Below, piece by piece: positions 22,553 through 33,151 of a stretch of 64,000 bases of DNA. Origin of the DNA: Lasiosphaeria ovina. Taxonomy: Eukaryota; Ascomycota; Sordariomycetes; Sordariales; Lasiosphaeriaceae. Numbering within the stretch: the first letter of the stretch is position 1; the number at the start of each line of letters is the position of its first letter. The notes under the pieces were generated by a model. The model was not told where the DNA came from, did no database searches, and saw only the letters and a program-made list of their open reading frames with translations. The stretch spans positions 3,224,001 through 3,288,000 of the forward strand of contig JAULSN010000003.1 of NCBI GenBank assembly GCA_033439765.1. The letters run 5' to 3'. A program made the position numbers and the translations under genes.

Positions 22553-23323
22553 CTAGTACGGGTACTTGCTCCAGTCAACAGCCAGCACGTCATCGTAGCA
22601 GCGCACCTCCTGCGCAAAGTCGTGCGTGTACGGCGCGCCGTCGGGCAGCGCCTCCAGGAACGCGCACTGCGGGACGAGGTTGACAGCGACGCAGCCGTCG
22701 GGCACCACAACGTGCGTGCCCGTGGCGTCGCGCGTCGCCTGCACCCAGTTGACGAGCGCAAACGTCGTCGCGTTGCCGTAGTACGGGATCGTTCCGGGAC
22801 ACACGACGAAGCTCGACACCACGGCAGCGTCCGCCAGGATCGTCAGGTACGAGTACGGCTGCGTCAGCCGCGTCAGCCGCTCGCCCGTCCCGGCCCCGCC
22901 CGCCAGCACGTAGATGCCCGCGCCTTTTCCGTCGTCGCCCTGGTCCGTCACGTACTGCAGCGCCTCGGGGAAGCGCGACGGCCCGTCCCCGCCGCCGCCG
23001 TCGGCTAGGACCCCCGTCCGCTCGAACACCGCGTCGGCGGACGTGCCGTTCTGGAAGAAGACGGGCCCGTTGTTGACGTCGCCTGCGGACGCTACGGCGC
23101 GGTTTTGCGCCGGCCCGATGTGTGCTAGCCCGAGCGCCCGCCCGTGCACGGCTGGGGTTAGGTCTCTGGACGGGTCTGTCACGTTGACCACGAGCCGGAA
23201 GCCCAGCGAGCCGGAGCTGCGCGGGACGCAGCCGGGGTCATTGCTCGCTGTTGTTGTTGCTGCTGCTGAGGCGAAGCCTGTCGTGGCTGTGGTTGAGACG
23301 AGGAGGAGGAGCAGGGGAAGCAT
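22553..23323 (-). CDS. Secreted protein of unknown function
   Basis: Single-exon 256-residue ORF with a clear signal peptide (MLPLLLLLVSTTATTGFASA). The mature part starts with LGFRLVVNVTDPSRDLTPAVHG, a pattern I associate with a family of secreted ascomycete proteins (possibly DUF7907; not verifiable here). Later segments include GIYVLAGGAGTGERLT, VVCPGTIPYYGNATTFALV and a conserved-looking Cys pair near the C-terminus (CAFLEALPDG...VRCYDD). Codon use and GC at third positions match the neighbouring genes, which makes the ORF credible. Role unknown: wall-associated or effector-like are guesses. Confidence 0.7.
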   Translation of the reverse strand: MLPLLLLLVSTTATTGFASAAATTTASNDPGCVPRSSGSLGFRLVVNVTDPSRDLTPAVHGRALGLAHIGPAQNRAVASAGDVNNGPVFFQNGTSADAVFERTGVLADGGGGDGPSRFPEALQYVTDQGDDGKGAGIYVLAGGAGTGERLTRLTQPYSYLTILADAAVVSSFVVCPGTIPYYGNATTFALVNWVQATRDATGTHVVVPDGCVAVNLVPQCAFLEALPDGAPYTHDFAQEVRCYDDVLAVDWSKYPY

Positions 23324-24989
23324 TGCACAGATTTGGGGGGTTTGGGTAGTCTTGTGTGTAAAGGGGTGCTTGTGTGAGTCTAGGTTTGGGTCTGAGGTGG
23401 GTGTGATCTGAGCTGCTCTGCTCTGCTATAGCTTGTCGCAACAGGACGCTACAAAACCGAGCTGTCGTCTGTTATTTATATCTCGTGATCCAGTGAAGAC
23501 AGACCGGACCAAAAAAAAAAAAAGGTGTCTCGTGCCAGTTCTCGTATTATCTGCCGATCCTCAGTCGTTGCCCCGCCGGCGATGGCTGCTTTATGTCAGC
23601 TTTCTCACGCTGCCATCATGCAACCGGTCAGCAGTGTAGATTTGTTGTCATTAATACGAACTCGGAACTCGTTACCGACAGGAGAGTGCTGCTACTTTGT
23701 ACAGCCTGTCGCTTACGACTTGCACGGAAACGTTCAGCTCTTGCCTCGGAATATACACGTCGTCTGCTGGGTTGCATTTAATATGACGGCTGACGGCGGT
23801 CGCTGCTGATGCTGTCTCGTGCCGGGTGAACTCGCTGCCCGGTTAAAAATCACCGCCACTCCATTATCCGGGTGTGTTATCAAGCACAGCGGCTCTATTT
23901 AGGGAACTGACTAATCTTTGTGTATCTGCGGTGTTGGTACACGAGTGGCACAGGATAGTCCCTATTGATCTTGGTTTTGACTAATATACTATTGGCTGAA
24001 TCCCGCAGGCTGCAAACCATTGTCTTTCTGTGGCTGAGTCTCCATTTCGCAATATCATGGACTGATACAATGACCAACTGCCTTGACAATCCCGAGACAA
24101 TCTCCTACTCATAAATGAGGCGGATCATTGACGGTCGAGGGAAATCTGAAGGCATAGCGCTGTGGGCATTCTTAATTATAATATCTCGACGACGCCTGGC
24201 GCACCATTCCTAGTTGTTGTAGCCAATCGACGACGTCTCCCGCATGGGGCTCATTGTAGATAACGACACCAAAATCCCAGCTGATGACACTGAGGATCGA
24301 GGGGACGTCATCCTGGTGGATTTGGGTGAGGACTGGAAGGTGTGTGTAAGACCTTTTCGTCAATTGCAGCATTCTTGTTCTATTTGTACTCGTGCCGGCC
24401 GATTGAGTTTAATACTGCGGCCCGGCGTGAGTCTTCTCGGTGTACGTATCATCGGCTAGCAAATCCATGGTTGTGCCGAACTTTGACGGCTCCGGGCCGT
24501 TCAAAGTTCGGGTGTATGGAGCGGAGCGGCCGGCATGTGATGCGCCAGTTGTAGTCAGCCGGATCCGGGAACCTTTCGTGTTGGACTCGTGCTTCGTGCT
24601 TCCGCCGGGTATTAGCTTTTTTTTTTGTGACCAACTTTAACCTATATATCGCATAGTAATTTTTAACACAAGGCGCCCCCGAGACTCAGCCCTTTATATC
24701 TACAGTCGACAAGCCGAAACATAGCTGCTACTATCCATTCTGCATTTATAACAATGCCCCTGATCACGTATACATCTATCCGAGAAAAAGCGCGTCTATA
24801 ATAAGGCATACGCCGGGGACCCACCGAAGTTGTCACGAAAGGTGTTACGTACAGGTATAGGGCGGCGGATTTGCGGCTCAGGGATCTGTCTTTTCTTTTT
24901 CTTTTTTTTTTCCCACGTCACTTAACGGCAGCAAGCTCTCAAAATTGCCTTTAAGACACCAACACCACCCCTCGTCGTCATCATCATCA
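23324..24989. other. Intergenic with palindrome, no intact gene
   Basis: No gene supported. It contains a ~15-bp A run near 23510-23524 and AT-rich stretches. A near-perfect hairpin lies at 24477-24512. A minus-strand open stretch (24172-24372) reads like a protein fragment but lacks gene context. A T-rich block lies near 24890-24913. Confidence 0.5.
24477..24512. repeat. Near-perfect palindrome (hairpin)
   Basis: CCGAACTTTGACGGC and its reverse complement (with one extra base) are separated by about 5 bp, predicting a stable ~15-bp stem. No rho-independent terminator role applies in a fungus. It could be a foldback remnant or a protein-binding site. Confidence 0.6.
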
Positions 24990-25820
24990 TCACGAATCCG
25001 GCGATTCCGGCGCCCGCGCAATCACCCACAGGAACTCGGCATCCACTCCATCCTCGTTCTTCGAAACCTCGCTTAGTACCACCTCTAGCCCAGCCTTCCG
25101 CGTCACAACTTCGAGCGTCTTATCCACCCCGAAGCCGCTCCAGAACATCCACCCTTTTTCCTCGCCCAACCAGCGATCCATGACCTCGCCCGGCGTGTCC
25201 TCGACGCTGAAGTTCGCCAGCACAATCCCGCCGGGCTTCAGCCACCGCGCAACGCGCTCCAGCAGCACTCCCTGCTCCTCGCGCGGCAGGTGGATGACGC
25301 TGTAGAGCGCGACCACGGCGTCTAGCGAGCCCGCTGCGAACGAAAGGTCCATCATGTCGCCCGCGACCCACTCGATCTGGTCGTGGCTACCGGCGCGCGG
25401 ACGCACGCCCTCCCTGCCTAGCGCAACCTGCGTCGCCGACAGGTCGTTGGCCGTGACGTGCACGCGCCGCCCACGGCCTGCGGGCGTGTCGGGAAACTCG
25501 AGCAGCGCCCGCGTCACGGGGACGCCGGCGCCGCAGCCTAGTTCCACCAGGTGAGTCATTGGTACCGGCGCCGAGTCGGACGCTGCCGTCGGGTCGCCAC
25601 TCCCGCTGCCGCCGCTGCCGCTGCGACCGCTAGGGGCGCTGTCATTGACAGGAGAAGGCAGAGGGGGCAAAAGCTGGAGCAGTTTGTCCACGTAGTGGAG
25701 GCGAAGGCCTGAATGTTGCGCGGTCCAGGCGTTGTAGGAGGCCGCGATGGCGTCGTAGGAGGCCGCGAGGCGCTCTTTGATATTCTCGGGGACTGATGTC
25801 TCGGGGGTAGGCAGTTCCAT
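24990..25820 (-). CDS. Class I SAM-dependent methyltransferase
   Basis: 276-residue single-exon protein of the class I methyltransferase fold. Motif I is VELGCGAGVPVTRALLE, the AdoMet-binding glycine loop. VHVTANDLSATQVALGRE carries the acidic residue expected to hold the ribose. IEWVAGDMMDLSF is motif II, and LDAVVALYSVIHLPREEQ with LKPGGIVLANFS is motif III. The N-terminal helix (ASYDAIAASYNAWT) is typical of the small-molecule and UbiE-like group. A Gly/Ser-rich loop (about residues 63-80) is inserted before motif I and looks like a low-complexity expansion. The substrate is unknown. A (TCA)n run abuts the stop codon. The first ATG in frame is used. Confidence 0.88.
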   Translation of the reverse strand: MELPTPETSVPENIKERLAASYDAIAASYNAWTAQHSGLRLHYVDKLLQLLPPLPSPVNDSAPSGRSGSGGSGSGDPTAASDSAPVPMTHLVELGCGAGVPVTRALLEFPDTPAGRGRRVHVTANDLSATQVALGREGVRPRAGSHDQIEWVAGDMMDLSFAAGSLDAVVALYSVIHLPREEQGVLLERVARWLKPGGIVLANFSVEDTPGEVMDRWLGEEKGWMFWSGFGVDKTLEVVTRKAGLEVVLSEVSKNEDGVDAEFLWVIARAPESPDS

Positions 25821-26300
25821 TTCTAATTATAGCTGGCGTGTAGGTAGAGATTTGGGATGGGATTTTTAATTATTAGTGTAGCTAAAGTGAGCTTCTTGTG
25901 GCGTTCTCTCAGTTGGTACAACACCCTACTTTTGGTTTCGCTACGGCGTAGCGTAGTAGCCCTTATAGCCGTGACAGTGATTAAAAAAAAATCCCATCCA
26001 ATGAGACTGAGAGTAACGTAGTAATTACGAACTTTTCTAGTCAGTGCTACGTTTCCTTGGCAATCAATAACTGTCACGTGCCACTTGGGGGAGTCATAAC
26101 GAGCATACCAGAAAAGGAGCATAAAAAAGGCCTTTTCCCGGCATGTTGACCATGTTCAATCCTCCTTGACTGACCCCGATTCCGCTGCATTTGACCGGAA
26201 TTGACTGAATTGCTTTATCTGGCAATAACCACTAATTAGTAATTGCCTATAATATGTGCCACTGACTCCCAGCTGTCAATCTTTTGTCAGCCTGCCACCC
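25821..26300. other. Intergenic, AT-rich
   Basis: No gene seen. It lies between the start of the methyltransferase gene and the stop of the ABM-fold gene, both on the minus strand. Confidence 0.55.
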
Positions 26301-26841
26301 TCACCGGGAGAAGCTGCCGCCGAGGTCTTCCTCAGGGAACCAAGTCGTATCCGGCATCTTCGTAAACACCGCCTCTTTGGTAAATAGCTCAATCCCCTCC
26401 GCAAGCTTGGGAGATCCCAGATGGCCCTTCTCAAAGGCTTCCATGCTGACGTATCTAAAACAACCAACCTATTAGTTAGGCCTAGATTGGTTTGGAACAA
26501 AACCCAAAGGTGAGGCAAGTAATACTTCTCGAAGAACAGATACTTCTGGGTCGCATCCCCTTCGGATATGGCTAGTTTCTTCCACCGATACTCCAAGCAG
26601 CCGGGTTCGTGGTCTTGAACGTATGCCATCAATTCAGTCATGAACTTCTCATACTTTTTTCCCGGAGAAGAAAATGGTGCATTAGTCGCAAGTCCCGTGC
26701 GTGAGAGGATTGATGGTGGCGGCTTACGATTCCAGTCTTGGTCGCATCGACGTAGATAGATCCGATGCAGCTCACTGGCTTGGAACGAGACTGGCTCTTC
26801 TCGGGCAAGAGAGCCTGGGAGATGTCCTTTGTCGCTTCCAT
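26301..26841 (-). CDS. Antibiotic biosynthesis monooxygenase (ABM) domain protein
   Basis: Small protein with a ferredoxin-like ABM fold. Minus-strand exons 26841-26728, 26653-26526 and 26454-26301 join in frame into 131 residues; introns are 74 and 71 bp. Motifs: an opening strand SCIGSIYVDATKTGIYEKFMTE, a central HEPGCLEYRWKK strand, then LFFEKYVSMEAFEKGHLGSPK, the pattern E-x-Y-x-S-x-x-A-F-x-x-H found in ABM proteins. The family degrades quinones or small aromatics, often as cofactor-free monooxygenases or dimeric stress proteins; the exact reaction here is unknown. None of the exons alone is a convincing gene, but the three splices rebuild the fold cleanly. Confidence 0.82.
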
Positions 26842-27974
26842 TTCGACTTGTGATGAACCAACGAGTAGGTAACCAAAAACGAGTTGTGTACCGAAACGGA
26901 TAGGTTTCTCAAGTCTTCAGGGTACAGCAAGATGCATCAGCTAAATATCTCTTTGTCGGGTCGCATGACATACAACTGCGGAACGCGGACACCGATCACA
27001 TCAGCAAGAGTCAGCGACATGCTTGGTGGCGTCGTTCGGGCTGCGAAAGCTTTCTCCGCATTTAAGCTACATAAGGTAATTTAACCAAAAATGGAAGACA
27101 CAATTCCAATTTGTGTACGGATTGTCAGCGCGCATAGAATGGATGCTCCAAACCAGACGATTACAGTTTGCTAGAGCTTACGTGGCACAGCTAACGCTAA
27201 AAACACTTCCAACAGAACAAGTGCCTGGAGGCTTGTCGATACTTGACAGCAGGTCGAGGTTGGAGTGGAAACTTGTTCAGTTTGCCGTGTACGTAAGGCT
27301 GTGAGTGTTGCATCCTGTAGTAGCGGCTAAGTGAGAGTCCATGGTAAGCGGTCTAAGGCTGGAAAGTCGCATAACTAGTGTCTAGGCCAGGTTAGTGCGC
27401 GTGGACCACTGAAAAGCCGATAGGATCAGCATAATCGTTGAAGGATCCTATTGGAAACCCCTGCCCCAGAAAGGCCCAAAATTGGATCAATGCAATCTGT
27501 CTCCAACTGCTGGTGGAAGACACCGAGCAGACGTACATGTGGCGCCTCGGCTGGCGCGAGCCACGGCGTCCACCATCTCCCAGCCCAGAGAAGCCGCCGG
27601 ATTCGCTCGGCATGCCGCTATGCCGCCCCGTCGAAATACTGCATCCCGTCATGGCGAGTCCGGGCCCTACTTTTCTCCGGAACCCGAGTTTCTCGTGTTT
27701 CTCGTAATCATCTACGCCTCCACCACCCCCTTCCAGACTAGTAACGCTGGATTTCCCGGCTTCTCAGGCGCCAAGTGACGGATCCCGCAGCTGTTCGCTG
27801 TCCCGTGCCTCGAGCCGGCGGCTATACGAGGCGTCCGATTGGCGCCCGCACTTGGCAGCCCCTTCTCTTTTGAACCATGATGACCGACCATGATGACCGA
27901 CCATGATGATCCTCATCGCATCCCATCCCAGCTTGCCATCCTTTTGCCGTTCACGTCTCAGCGCCATCGATATC
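26842..27974. other. Intergenic, upstream of PigL-type gene
   Basis: No gene supported; several overlapping short ORFs at 27390-27780. A 13-bp tandem repeat (ACCATGATGACCG, about 2.8 copies at 27874-27909) lies about 70 bp before the ATG at 27975 and adds upstream ATGs. Confidence 0.5.
27874..27909 (+). repeat. 13-bp tandem repeat carrying upstream ATGs
   Basis: About 2.8 copies of ACCATGATGACCG. Each copy brings an ATG followed shortly by TGA, so if transcribed these would act as minimal upstream ORFs for the gene at 27975. Confidence 0.7.
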
Positions 27975-29440
27975 ATGGCTGAAGTCATTGGCCTGGCTTC
28001 TGGGCTGGTAGCGCTGGCTACTTTTGCATTGAAGTCCATCACTAAGCTCTGTCAAACGGTCCACAGTTTGGGGAATCATTCCGAGAATGTCCTTGACCTC
28101 ATCAAGGAGGTTGAGGCCTTGCAGGCCGCTCTCACCTCGCTCACCAAGACAGTCGATGACGCGGTGGATGCCGACCTTTCCGCACTCAGTGTCCCGCTAC
28201 TGCGATGCGGAAATGCATGTCGCCAATTCGAGGAGAAGCTTCTTGGGTGCGTGCCACAATTCGGCGGCACACGGGCAAACTTCCGGGGCTGGGCTAAGCT
28301 GAGGTACCTGGGTGAAGATATCGACGGCTTTCGGCGGACGCTGGCTGGATACAAAACCACTATCATTATCACCCTCACCGATGCAACTTTGTACGCTCTC
28401 CCCTTGGTACCCGCTTCCGCTCCATCGCGCTTCCTAGGATGGGAGCGATGGGGACGGACGATGGCATTTGCTGACCTTTTCCTGCTCGATGAGTCTTTAG
28501 TCGTACCTCCTCCGTCAGTGCTCAAAAATTTGAGGAGCACCGAAACATGGTCCGGGTCGCTGTTTTGACGTTTGAAGATCGCCTTACGGCAATCGACGAG
28601 AAGCTCGAGTTGATATTCCAACGCACCGTGATGAATTCTGACGAGGACGTAGTCGAGCTGCGGCAAATCAAGGACGAACGGCAGAGCACGCAGAAATGTC
28701 TCCAGATCTGCATCCAGATGTCCCGCCAATTCGACCAGATCGAGCTTCCGCCCACGCGGGGCGATGGCAACCCCGCCGGGCTCATTGATCCAGTAAAAGT
28801 CTTGGGTAACGGCATACAAGGATGCAGGGACACTATTAACGGCGTGACCGCAGCGATGGACAGCAATATGAGCGCTTTGATCGACCGACTGGTGAAAAAG
28901 TCAAAGACAGCCATGCAGGACGAGGAGGAATCGGTGATGCTTTCCCAACTGCAAGCAGAGTGGGAGTCGGTTCGGAAATCCCTGCAGCTCTGCTCCCAAG
29001 CGAGTACCAATTTGAACGAGAACATCTGCGTCATTGACAACTTCGCGACGGGTGACGACGCCATTCAGTTCCTGGTCTCTACAAATGACAAGCCGATACG
29101 TGGTCAGAATCGAGGGTATGGGGAGCGGCCTAGGCAGCTCGGGGGCTACATGAGTGACGAGTCTCTTCAGAGGGTATCGGATAGTATGACACGTCCCGGC
29201 CTCTACGATCGTGAGGTTGCCACACACCCCCGGGCTCCCGGAAGTGGGTCGGGTAGACCCGGTGCGAGCTTCCAGGGAGATGGTAGCCGAGGTCACAAGC
29301 CTGGCTCTGGGTCTGGCCAGGAAAAGGAGCCGAGCGCTTCCGAAGCTAGCAAGCGTGCAAGGAGCGGGACGCCGGAAGAAACCGAGCCAAATCCCCCTGA
29401 AGCCAATAGTCGCGCAAAGCGCTCCTCCCCTGGGCCGTGA
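27975..29440 (+). CDS. Protein with PigL/STAND-type fungal N-terminal domain
   Basis: 451-residue protein; exons 27975-28390 and 28501-29440. The 110-bp intron restores frame at TDATFRTSSVSAQ. Residues 1-140 match the fungal N-terminal domain seen in PigL-like and STAND-associated proteins: AEVIGLASGLVALATFALKSITKLCQ, then RCGNACRQFEEKLLGC, then WAKLRYLGEDIDGFRRTLAGYKTTI. A long helical, probably coiled-coil region follows (about 150-315, with repeated Asp/Glu/Gln heptad-like stretches). The C-terminus (about 316-451) is Gly/Ser/Pro/Lys-rich and disordered. There is no NACHT, kinase or ankyrin region, so it is a stand-alone regulator or a truncated relative of the receptors. Relation to incompatibility signalling is inferred from the domain only. 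Confidence 0.82.
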
Positions 29441-30779
29441 TCGCCTTAGTTTTCTACCACTATTTCGCTAGCTAGGTACTATATAATACAGACCATCACT
29501 TTATAGGTTCAGTTTTGAACTCCCTGACAACGTCCCTTGATTAAATCCGTATTGGGCTTGGAACCCGAGCAGGAGCTGAGGCGCACTGAGCATCACCCTA
29601 AGCCGATGTGAGCCCAGGGATGTCCGGCTACACTTGCCGTGTCTAAACTAAAACTTCCGTTTTTTTCCTCACGGGCGCTTTTAACTGGTGTTATTAAACA
29701 AACTAGACCCACCTTTTGTACTTAAAATAAGAATTAAGTAAATATAAACTTATTTATATTCTTCTTTTAAAAGAAGAAATTCTACGAATAGGACGTCTCG
29801 TCCCGAGCTGGCGGAGCTGACGGGCTGGAATCCACCACTCAATTCTCAGGCTCTGATGAAGCTGAGATCCGGATATGAGCATGCCTCAGCAAGGGGCGCG
29901 GTGTAACATGGTGTAAAGCATTGGTCTTCTACGTCATAATTAGCATAATTTAGATTAGCCGTGTCGGATCGGAGCTCGGGGTAGGTGGGAGTGTCTCGTG
30001 GCCTGGATGGCTGGCCCTCGAACAGGCCAGCAGAATCGGTGTAGATGGCTATTAACCTCGTCAAACGGATTGCAGCTTTAGCCACGTATCTAGATACAGC
30101 ATGGTCAGAAAGACCGAAATGCTTGGACTGAGATGAAAATGATACCTATTTTTCCGTTCTTCGAAGAGGCTGCCCACAGCAACTGCCAGTTAGATATATG
30201 TAAAAGCAATGCGAGCTGAATATCAGACAACCTGCGGCCGGGGCTCGCTGAAAGATTCGATTTTCTGCTTTCGTCCATTAATACGTCGGATTCTCACGGC
30301 CCAAAGTGAATATAAGCCGCCTAGAGCCTCGGATTAACCCCTCTCCACGATGGCCTATCAATGTCAGCAGATTCTCCCTCGCCCCTACCGGCCTTTTCCG
30401 AGCCTGTATTGTTATTAGCGGCATCGTCGACGCTTAGTTCCTGAAGTTCCGTGTCTGGCAAAGTGTTATCATCCGATTCCTGGGGTATCATCTCCCGACT
30501 AGTGCCCTTCTGCTTTATCTCACTCGCCAGGCTGTTCGCATCTTTGGCCGTCCTACCGGTTTCCTGTCACCGAAGTCTATTTACACCAGCCCGCAATCCA
30601 AGTACCACACCCGTGTCCTCCCCCCTGCAGCCCCCTAAGGTTTGAGAACACAGACCTGGCCACCTCAACGCAGTGCCAATCTGATGCTTCCTACAGCAAC
30701 CCTACCACGTGCCGAAATCCGGATAGCTGATACGCGTTCATAAGGTCGAGGCCCTCATCCAGGAGGTCGTCGACCCTGA
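29441..30779. other. AT-rich repeat debris left of the pogo element
   Basis: No intact gene. 29640-29790 is very AT-rich. A minus-strand open frame (29846 to about 30107) encodes a plausible protein tail (FGLSDHAVSRYVAKAAIRL) that I cannot name. 30450-30780 (+) has Pro/Ser/Thr-rich coding potential resembling the C-terminal tail of a Fot1-like transposase, so an older element may be buried here. Confidence 0.4.
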
Positions 30780-30781
30780 TA

Positions 30782-30844
30782 CCATCCCCCCCCCCTTACC
30801 CGATCACCCCACCTTACCCGATCACCATTTACACCAAAACACTA
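30782..30844 (+). repeat. Left terminal inverted repeat of pogo element
   Basis: 63 bp pairing with 32848-32910 with a single mismatch. Contains two 15-bp direct repeats starting at 30794 and 30812. Confidence 0.95.
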
Positions 30845-30923
30845 TATATTTGAGCAACGATTGTATAGTCATTTGTGAAGCTATTTACATGGCAAATATA
30901 GCAAAATGTAGATAAAAAGCAGC

Positions 30924-32631
30924 TTAGTCCATATATCGTGCCGGCGCACGGATTGCACGGCCAGATCGGGTTTGCCTTGCAGGCATAACATCGTCATTTT
31001 CGTCAGAATCTTCCTCAACTTCATCTTCAGTCTCATCAACTTGAGGCTCTTCTTGAGCCTCAACTTGAGGCTCTTCGGGAACCTCACCACCTAGTAGTAT
31101 AGTGGCCAAAGTCATGAACCGCTTATTCGGGTTCGGGATTTTTCGACGTTTTTTGGGCTTCAGTCGCTCCAATTCAGCCTCGAGGGCTTCAATCTGGTGT
31201 TTCTGGAAGATGACTTCGGTCTGAAGCTTCTCAACTGCCCGGGCAGCCTTCTTGAACTTCATCCTTGTCGAGGGACTAGTTCCTATGCCCAGATCCATGA
31301 TCTGGCGACTAGTAGACGGGGTCTCCGGGACTCCAGGGGGTACAACGGGCTCAGGGGTCTTTTTCCTGTCTTGTTGAATCTCTGGGTGGCTCAGGGCCTT
31401 TTGCCTACTAATTGGCCAATTCCCAGTCGTTCGGAACCCTGATTTGATGTTCCTTTCCGTGAATCCTAGCTCCCGAGCTACTTTATAACATCGTATAAAG
31501 TTGATCTTATCGACTGGTGCTGAGTCGATCAGACTAGCCAATTTGGCCAGTTCGCGCCTGTAGTAGGCTTTGACTGCATTGAATACTCCGTTGTCAAGTG
31601 GCTATAAGCCGTGAGAGGTGTGGGCCGGTAGGAAGCAAAGATATATATTATGGAAGAAGCAATAGGTCATGAAGTCATCCTAGGGTAATAATATGAGATA
31701 TATAGGTCAAAGAGGGCATAGACTTCATGACTTACCGTTGTGTGGCTACCGTGGCCATCAAGAATAATAAGCCGGGCTTCGCTGTCGTACTGAAGCCATG
31801 GATCAGTCTGTGGAATAAAAATATCCTCGAGCCAACTGATGGCTAGTTTGTTGTCAGTCCAGCCCTTTTCACTAGTAACGAAGCTCCATTCAGCTATTTT
31901 GTTCATCTCGTCTTCAAACCACTGCGTCTGAAGATCTTTTCCTTTGAAAATAATGCCTGGATCAAGGACTTTGCCGTCGGCACTGATGCATTCGATCATG
32001 GTGGACCAACTGCGGCCCTGGTCACTTTTGAGGTAGGTTTTCCGAGTCTCTGAGCTCCCCAGGACTAAAGAGTCAAGGCCTATATACAATCAGCATAGTA
32101 GAGTATAATGAGCATTGTTTACTTACCAAAGCCCGCCATAATGCCGGCCTTATCGACATTGAAAGTGAGCCCAGGCCTGATCCAGTCGTATTCTTTCTCC
32201 CTGATGTCGAAATACCAGTTTACGGCTTTGGGAGTGAAGCCGTTGAATCGGGCTGCTTCCATTCTTTTACCCACTTTTGCTTTTATCTCGGGGTTCCGGG
32301 CTTTGAAGGCCTCAATCCAGTGTTTTCCTAGGGGCTCATTATCCCCCTTCTTTTTGAGCAGCTCTTTGACAATGCTGCAGACTTGTGAATAGGTCGGGGC
32401 ATAGCCGAAGCTCTCTTGGCGTATGATCCAAGTAACAACACGCTTTTCTTCAGCGTCTGTGAGCCGCCGGGAGGGGTGGTAGACTTCGCTCTTTGCAGGG
32501 ACTCCCTTGAGTCTATCGTGTAACGTTGTGTATGGAATACCATGCTTCTGGGCAGATTTTCGAATGGAAATACCATTGTCAGTGACGTCAAGATAAGCAT
32601 TAACTATATTATCTTCAGTATATGAGGCCAT
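30924..32631 (-). pseudogene. Pogo-type DDE transposase with one internal stop
   Basis: Minus-strand exons 32631-32127, 32079-31736 and 31679-30924 (introns of 47 and 56 bp) would give 534 residues. Domains: Psq-type HTH (residues ~1-50, TEDNIVNAYLDVTDNGISIRKSA), Tc5/CENP-B-type HTH (~60-130, ending LGKHWIEAFKARNPEIK), then DDE_1. Catalytic Asp residues sit in FNVDKAG, LIILDGHGSH and the DDFM motif made by the second splice. The tail has a leucine-rich coiled coil and an acidic C-terminus. Codon 309 is TAG (31602-31604) within SHGL-stop-PLDNG, where the family has Gln. A single C-to-T change in a CA context explains it. Everything else is open, so this copy was very recently functional or is mildly RIP-hit. 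Confidence 0.9.
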
Positions 32632-32847
32632 GATGATAATACAGGACAATATACGTAGTCAAAGGTAGAAGGTAAGAAGTTGATGAGGTTAAAATTGAGC
32701 TTGACTTGCATCGATGCAGCGAAAAGACTACTGCATGTGGGCTGACAAATCTGCTCAAACTTTGTTCTACATGCAATTACATAACTAGTTCAATTGTCTA
32801 CTTGTGAATAGCTTCAAAATTGAACGCGTAGTTGTTGTTGGAAGATG

Positions 32848-32910
32848 TAGTGTTTTGGTGTAAATAGTGATCGGGTAAGGTGGGGTGATCGGGTAAGGGG
32901 GGGGGGATGG
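32848..32910 (-). repeat. Right terminal inverted repeat of pogo element
   Basis: Mirror of 30782-30844. The G10 run at 32897-32906 matches the C10 run at the left end, and TA follows at 32911. Confidence 0.95.
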
Positions 32911-33151
32911 TAGAGCCCGTGGAACACACTCACCACTCTTTGTACTATACTCTTCTATAATACAACGCCTCTCAGTCTTCTTCAGCACCTTCTGTTGCCT
33001 CCCAAGGACCCTGACTACAGGGCAGAGTCCCCTGCAGCCTACGAGGTAGACTGCTGAGCACAATCCTCGCAGTCTAAGTGGCAGGCCTGTAGCAGAGTCC
33101 TACAGACCTGTGGCAGTCAACCTGCTTCCCTCAGTGCCCTACACAGAGCAC

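Larger units (their letters stand above)
30782..32910 (-). mobile_element. Pogo-superfamily (Tc1/mariner) DNA transposon, nearly intact
   Basis: 2129-bp element with 63-bp terminal inverted repeats differing at one position, flanked on both sides by TA (30780-30781 and 32911-32912), the target duplication of Tc1/mariner elements. Each end begins CCAT followed by ten C (or the complement). Each end also contains two direct copies of a 15-bp motif (CCTTACCCGATCACC) spaced 18 bp, likely transposase-binding sites. One transposase gene lies inside on the minus strand. Near-identical ends argue for recent insertion. Confidence 0.95.

Noticed and set aside
30044..30140. Intron joining LAVAVGSLFEERKNR to SKHFGLSDH on the minus strand
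   Set aside because: The implied intron is 18 bp, far below the size of the introns here.
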